From Bacteroidales bacterium (GTDB lineage Bacteria; Bacteroidota; Bacteroidia; Bacteroidales; WCHB1-69): a stretch of 10,168 nucleotides of DNA. Where the stretch lies: the NCBI GenBank assembly GCA_028684405.1, contig JAQUGA010000044.1, positions 3,990-14,157 of the forward strand, given 5' to 3'. Within the stretch, counting starts at the first letter, position 1; every line of letters starts with the position of its first letter. A model generated the notes under the pieces. The model was not told the DNA's origin. It searched no databases and was given only the letters and a program-made list of their open reading frames with translations. This document shows, piece after piece, positions 7,251-10,168 of this stretch. The translations under genes and the position numbers were made by a program.

Positions 7251-7369
7251 TGTGCCAAATTGAAAATTAATTTACTTGATAAAACTATTAGTACTATCTG
7301 GTTTGGGGCTGAATTGGCGGAAATGGTAAGTTTCACTTTCAGAATCTACCTCTGTTTTTTTGCCTTTTT
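7251..7369. repeat. Direct repeat copy A (119 bp), 3' end of the lipoprotein gene
   Basis: Aligns without gaps to 7844-7962 (offset 593 bp). By hand count there are about 10 mismatches in 119 bp, with only 3 in the first 83 bp. The copy includes 21 bp downstream of the stop codon (starting TGTGCCAAATTG on +) and the last ~30 codons of the 7272-7829 gene. Similarity ends at the run of A/T next to the GKK codons. Confidence 0.9.
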
Positions 7370-7829
7370 TCATTCTATAGCTTTCGGTTATTACAAAAGT
7401 AGTGTCATTAAGAATATGACCAGCTCTTATATAGGCTTTTAAAAGTGGTTCGGATGGATACCATCGCTCAAACTGGATGCTATTTCCTTCTGTTTTAAAA
7501 ACGCCCCAATTGGATTTATACTCTTTATATTTTTGACTGTTTATAAATTCTTTGTTAATATAGTCATCCATTTCTTGTATTGATGAAAATACGCCTCCAG
7601 CTGCTAACAATATTCCATTTCTATAAAAACAATATAAGGAAAGATAGCTGCTATTAAATGTGTCATAATAATACCCATCTACCCTAAGAATATTTCCAGT
7701 ATATTCCTTTCTATCAATAGAAAGTTCATCATCTTTCCAAATTTTGTCTTTATTGCAATTACTCATAAGCAGAAGAATTAATATCGAAATTAATGGATTC
7801 ATAATTGTATTGTTTTTTAATGTTACCAT
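7272..7829 (-). CDS. Putative lipoprotein, possible Rhs-island immunity-type protein
   Basis: A 185-aa protein I cannot assign to a named family. A hydrophobic segment (residues 12-23) precedes a relaxed lipobox MSNC (22-25), so Cys25 is the likely lipidated residue, followed by NKDKIWKDDE. The mature part is a compact beta-rich domain with many aromatics (VDGYYYDTF, YLSLYCFYRNGILLAAGG, WGVFKTEGNSIQFERWYP) and ends KGKKTEV...ETYHFRQFSPKPDSTNSFIK. That tail recurs on the truncated DUF1016 protein next door. The start at 7829 is chosen because AGGAGGAGGT lies 5 nt upstream, a strong Shine-Dalgarno and unusual here; ATG at residue 10 (7802) would give a shorter signal peptide without one. Sharing an island with an orphan Rhs tip and having a duplicated tail would fit a reserve immunity protein, but this is inference. 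Confidence 0.7.
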   Translation of the reverse strand: MVTLKNNTIMNPLISILILLLMSNCNKDKIWKDDELSIDRKEYTGNILRVDGYYYDTFNSSYLSLYCFYRNGILLAAGGVFSSIQEMDDYINKEFINSQKYKEYKSNWGVFKTEGNSIQFERWYPSEPLLKAYIRAGHILNDTTFVITESYRMKKGKKTEVDSESETYHFRQFSPKPDSTNSFIK

Positions 7830-7834
7830 AAATA

Positions 7835-7844
7835 ACCTCCTCCT
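7835..7844 (-). promoter_or_regulatory. Strong Shine-Dalgarno of the lipoprotein gene
   Basis: AGGAGGAGGT on the minus strand, 5 nt before the ATG at 7829, fits the anti-SD consensus closely. Most genes in this window lack such a site, as is usual in Bacteroidota. It decides the start and abuts the end of direct repeat copy B (7844). Confidence 0.7.
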
Positions 7845-7962
7845 GTGCCAAATTGAAAATAAATTTACTTGATAAAACTATTTGTACTATCTGGTTTGGG
7901 GCTGAATTGGCGGAAATGATAAGTTTCATTTTTATCTTTTACTTCTGTTTTTTTGCCTTTTT
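7844..7962. repeat. Direct repeat copy B (119 bp), fused to the DUF1016 gene
   Basis: Second copy of the 7251-7369 sequence in the same orientation. It supplies the last 31 codons and the 21 bp after the stop of the 7865-8503 gene. Together the copies bracket a 593-bp unit holding the complete lipoprotein gene and its ribosome binding site, so homologous recombination between them would delete or duplicate exactly that unit. Confidence 0.9.
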
Positions 7963-8503
7963 CAATTATTTGTCCTTTTTCAGATAGTTCTTTTATGCCT
8001 TTTTTATCTCGTCTTAATGCAAGCCTTTTATAAAGCGATGTGTCATATTGTCTGCGTAATTCACGCAAACTCCAATCATTATTAATTGCTTCAATTTCGT
8101 AAAACTTTCGTTCTTCAATATTATCTATTCTCATTAAAAACAGGTAATGAGACCAACTTAGTTTTAAATCGCTTTTTTCTTGTTGATTTTCAGATTTAAC
8201 AGACAGTGTCTGCTGTTTTCCATAAATAATATAGAAACTCTTCATTTGTTGAAGATTAGTTACTGAAAAACCTTTGCCAAATTCAGAACTTAACTTGTTT
8301 GACAATTCTTTCAATATTTGCTTTCCATATTTAGCACGTTCTTTTCCGTTTTGTTCCTCTTCTAAAATTATTCGCCCTATTTCAAAATAGGTATAAACCA
8401 TCTTGATATTGACGGTTTGAACAACACTTTTTCGTGCTTCATTCAATAAATCAACAACTTTGTTGTAAAAGTCAGTTTGTATATTTTGTTCAGTTTTGTT
8501 CAT
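7865..8503 (-). pseudogene. DUF1016/YhcG-family N-terminal domain fused to lipoprotein tail; nuclease domain lost
   Basis: A 212-aa ORF. Residues about 10-182 match the DUF1016 N-terminal domain of YhcG-type proteins: VYTYFEIGRIILEEEQNG (36-53), YGKQILKELSNKLSSEFGKG (59-78), FSVTNLQQMKSFY (79-91), LSWSHYLFLMRI (115-126), FYEIEAINNDWSLRELRRQY (134-153) and GIKELSEKGQIIEK (169-182). Known family members continue directly into a PDDEXK nuclease domain and reach roughly 330-380 aa. Here the sequence switches at GQIIEK to GKKTEV...ETYHFRQFSPKPDSTNSFIK, the tail of the adjacent lipoprotein (27 of 31 residues identical from K182). The switch lies at an A-rich stretch (GAAAAAGGCAAAAAAACAGA-like) common to both genes. 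So the nuclease half was lost by deletion or recombination. A truncated protein may still be made, but nuclease activity is not expected. GAGGT lies about 11 nt before the ATG. Confidence 0.85.
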
Positions 8504-8690
8504 GGATGATATAACCTCATTATATAACTTGTATTTGGGTCGGTTTGCGAAAACTCATAAAAGCATTTATGTTTGGCATGGTAATTCATTGGGGAAATTT
8601 ATAAAGAATAATCATTACAAATAAAAATAAATAATTTATTGGATAAAGTTGATTTTTAAAGTATAAGAAAAACTGATTATTATTCTTTTT

Positions 8691-9008
8691 TTATTCATAC
8701 AATATTGTTCTGTTTACAATTCCGCTACTATCTTCAAATTGAATATAAATACCAGATGATGCACCAAATGGCGGTTCATAATAATACATAGTATCCTCTT
8801 TGTTAAAATAGGACAATAGTTTAGTATCAGGCTCTCCCATAATTAGAAGAACTTCAGCTTTTGTCATGCCTAGTTTTACTTTCTCCGAATTGACAACATT
8901 TTTATTTGATTTTCTTGCCGAAGGGGTAAACCTTACTATTACAAAGAATGCAAAAGCTAAAACAATAATTATCAAAAGTATAATTTTTCTATTTCGTTTG
9001 TAATTCAT
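8691..9008 (-). CDS. Small membrane-anchored BamE/SmpA-like protein, candidate immunity protein
   Basis: A 105-aa protein with a basic N-terminus (MNYKRNRK), one strong membrane helix (about residues 9-26) and no lipobox. Most of it would therefore sit on one face of the inner membrane, probably periplasmic. The soluble part contains KLGMTKAEVLLIMGEPD (45-61), the signature of the BamE/SmpA-OmlA-like fold (xxGMTxxEVxxxxGxPD), followed by beta-strands MYYYEPPFGASSGIYIQFED and a hydrophobic end. It is far from a BamE housekeeping context. It starts 18 nt after the stop of the orphan Rhs cassette, the usual place of the cognate immunity gene, so I infer that it may protect against that toxin. 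The alternative is an unrelated small envelope protein. Confidence 0.75.
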   Translation of the reverse strand: MNYKRNRKIILLIIIVLAFAFFVIVRFTPSARKSNKNVVNSEKVKLGMTKAEVLLIMGEPDTKLLSYFNKEDTMYYYEPPFGASSGIYIQFEDSSGIVNRTILYE

Positions 9009-9026
9009 AGCATTACCAGTTATATA

Positions 9027-9878
9027 TTACTTTTGGGTTACTAAAAAAGTGCTATTTAATTGGTCTGTAAATGATGTTGGTGCAATTAATCTTTGAATCA
9101 CATTAGATTGCATGTAAAACTGATATCCCACTCCGTTTGAATAAAAATCTTGAGGATCCATTCCGCTCGCTTGACCTGTAATCCATTGAAATCCTTCCAA
9201 AAGATTACCTACTATAGGAGGTCTGTTACCTACAATCAGCATGTGTCTCATATCGAGAACTTTTCCATCATGCGGATTCTTTACATACCTCATATTAGGT
9301 CCTCCAGTCTGTGAACCTAAAAATGTTTTACTTCTATCTTGTCTTTGATTAATTATTTCATTCCGTGTTAACCCTTGATTTGTATTGATAAATTCATTCA
9401 TTGTGTAAACTGGTTCACCATGACTATTCATATATGGGTCTGACCCCCCATTGTTTGAAGCATTTCCTCTCCCCACTTCTCCCTCAACTCTCAAAGTTCC
9501 AGCACCACTTGAGAATGAAGAGAAAAAGCTATTGCTATTTGCGTTGTTTTGTACAATCTGCCTTAGTTCGTTATAGCTGTATATCAGTTCGTTATGTTCG
9601 TTAAGTTTGCTAATCCACATTCCAGTTTCATCGCCATAAAAACCCGGTGTGTTTATAGTTTCGCCATGGTATTTCCACATTCGCCCTTGGTTGTCAGGGT
9701 AAAATTCCTCATAATCAGGCATCCATGTGTAAAATTTAGTATGGGGACCAGCTTGGTATTCATACCACGGATTCATCGCCACATACCCACTCGGATCCAC
9801 ATACTTCAACGGATTGTTGAGCACGTACGAAAAACGGTTGTAGTTTTGGGAGTTGGAAGTGGATGTAAAATAACTCAT
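9027..9878 (-). CDS. Orphan Rhs C-terminal cassette with unrecognised putative toxin domain
   Basis: A 283-aa protein. Residues about 5-32 are the conserved end of an Rhs core (STSNSQNYNRFSYVLNNPLK then YVDPSGY), the point after which Rhs polymorphic toxins switch to a variable toxin. No Rhs core lies upstream: an in-frame TAA sits two codons before the ATG. This is therefore an orphan tip, as is common downstream of full Rhs genes. Residues 33-110 are aromatic-rich (KFYTWMPDYEEFYPDNQGRM); 111-150 is a Ser/Asn/Gly-rich linker; 150-283 is the candidate effector domain. It contains MRYVKNPHDGKVLDMRHML (196-214) and GMDPQDFYSNGVGYQFYMQS (239-258), with possible active residues H203, D204, D209, R211 and H212, and no cysteine. 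No signal peptide is present. I do not recognise the toxin family. The next gene, 18 nt downstream, is the candidate immunity gene. The Rhs-core end looks less AT-rich than its surroundings. Confidence 0.8.
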   Translation of the reverse strand: MSYFTSTSNSQNYNRFSYVLNNPLKYVDPSGYVAMNPWYEYQAGPHTKFYTWMPDYEEFYPDNQGRMWKYHGETINTPGFYGDETGMWISKLNEHNELIYSYNELRQIVQNNANSNSFFSSFSSGAGTLRVEGEVGRGNASNNGGSDPYMNSHGEPVYTMNEFINTNQGLTRNEIINQRQDRSKTFLGSQTGGPNMRYVKNPHDGKVLDMRHMLIVGNRPPIVGNLLEGFQWITGQASGMDPQDFYSNGVGYQFYMQSNVIQRLIAPTSFTDQLNSTFLVTQK

Positions 9879-9938
9879 ATTTTATTTTAGTTTACAACAT
9901 ACTATCTTTATTCTATGATACAAAAACAGTCTCTATTA

Positions 9939-10064
9939 CTACCATTTGATACTGCCAATTACGTATAATCTAAATAAGATAAAGGTAATTATTGGCATTG
10001 CAATAAGCAATATTATCAAAATAGCATTAATAAACAATCGTTTAGTATAAAGTACTCCCCATTC
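9939..10064 (-). pseudogene. C-terminal remnant of a small membrane protein
   Basis: Between an in-frame stop just beyond 10064 and TAG at 9939 lies a 41-codon open stretch with a convincing membrane helix (RLFINAILIILLIAMPIITF followed by ILFRLYVIGSIKW). There is no ATG in front of the helix; TTG at 10037 could start a 32-aa peptide. The simplest reading is the tail of a gene whose 5' part was lost, possibly by insertion of the element at 10052-10168. It lies just before the orphan Rhs cassette, where an immunity gene of a previous cassette would be expected, but nothing identifies it. Confidence 0.4.
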
Positions 10065-10076
10065 TTAGGACAGAAT
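10061..10076. repeat. Short inverted repeat near a possible mobile-element end
   Basis: ATTCT (10061-10065) and AGAAT (10072-10076) form a small inverted repeat with loop TAGGAC, inside the sequence GTACTCCCCATTCTTAGGAC. It sits between the stop of the right-edge ORF and the truncated membrane-protein remnant, where the terminal inverted repeat of an insertion sequence would lie. There is no second end in the window to compare. Confidence 0.25.
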
Positions 10077-10168
10077 TAGGGTAAAGTTAATGTTTTTTTA
10101 TTTACTCGGTCGAAAACCGGAAATAACTTTTTGACCTCCTTAAAAAGGTCTAAAAAAGTAATTCTGGT
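10076..10168 (-). CDS. C-terminal end of an unidentified protein, possibly a transposase (runs off right edge)
   Basis: From the window edge leftward only one of the three minus frames is open: 30 codons ending at TAA 10078-10076. The sequence (TRITFLDLFKEVKKLFPVFD, then RVNKKTLTLP) is amphipathic and coding-like. A gene ending a few bases before a sequence that breaks into another gene's tail is the usual picture for the transposase end of an insertion sequence. However, 30 residues are too few to name a family, and chance openness over 93 bp is possible. Confidence 0.35.
   Translation of the reverse strand, partial: TRITFLDLFKEVKKLFPVFDRVNKKTLTLP

Noticed and set aside
8556..8571. CATAAA-AGCA-TTTATG hairpin upstream of the DUF1016 gene
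   Set aside because: A perfect but only 6-bp, AT-rich stem without a T tract; expected by chance in such sequence and not assigned as operator or terminator.
9401..9890. Plus-strand ORFs (67 and 98 aa) opposite the Rhs cassette
   Set aside because: The minus strand carries a clear Rhs core end in this region; the plus frames have no recognisable features.
10131..10148. GACCTCCTTAAAAAGGTC near-palindrome at the right edge
   Set aside because: It lies inside the open frame at the edge, has two mismatched positions and no second copy; not enough to call an attachment site or IS end.

Overview
The window looks like Bacteroidota chromosome. It is AT-rich. Several genes lack a Shine-Dalgarno sequence, and TAnnTTTG-type -7 promoter elements occur, one of them (before trpS) with a properly spaced TTTG. 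The housekeeping proteins (Tdk, HflX, TrpS) read as Bacteroidota versions. No rRNA, tRNA or CRISPR array was seen.

Left part (1-5693) is ordinary chromosome. A leftward operon holds an acidic, low-complexity conserved protein (1673-2608), a membrane GT-C type glycosyltransferase (233-1669) and the start of a lipoprotein running off the left edge (1-230). Gaps are 2-3 nt. Divergent from it is thymidine kinase tdk (2744-3334). A second leftward operon carries trpS (4686-5681) and the ribosome-associated GTPase hflX (3446-4672), driven by a near-consensus Bacteroidota promoter set only 4 nt before the trpS ATG.

Right part (5694-10168) is accessory and looks rearranged. In the leftward reading direction (right to left) it holds: the apparent 3' end of a gene cut by the window edge, possibly a transposase; the tail of a membrane protein; an orphan Rhs C-terminal cassette made of a short Rhs core end plus an unrecognised putative toxin domain (9027-9878); a small anchored BamE/SmpA-like protein 18 nt downstream, a candidate immunity protein (8691-9008); a DUF1016/YhcG-family gene whose nuclease half has been replaced by the tail of the neighbouring lipoprotein (7865-8503); that lipoprotein intact (7272-7829); an ORF6N-PLD-like two-domain protein (6190-7071); and a small frameshifted ORF (5788-6035).

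The main signal is a 119-bp direct repeat (7251-7369 and 7844-7962). It carries the shared 3' end of the lipoprotein gene and of the truncated DUF1016 gene. The simplest reading is an ancestral tandem array of Rhs-associated lipoprotein genes that collapsed by deletion into DUF1016. The array style, orphan Rhs tip and possible IS remnant are typical of polymorphic-toxin islands. The toxin activity and the immunity pairings are inference.
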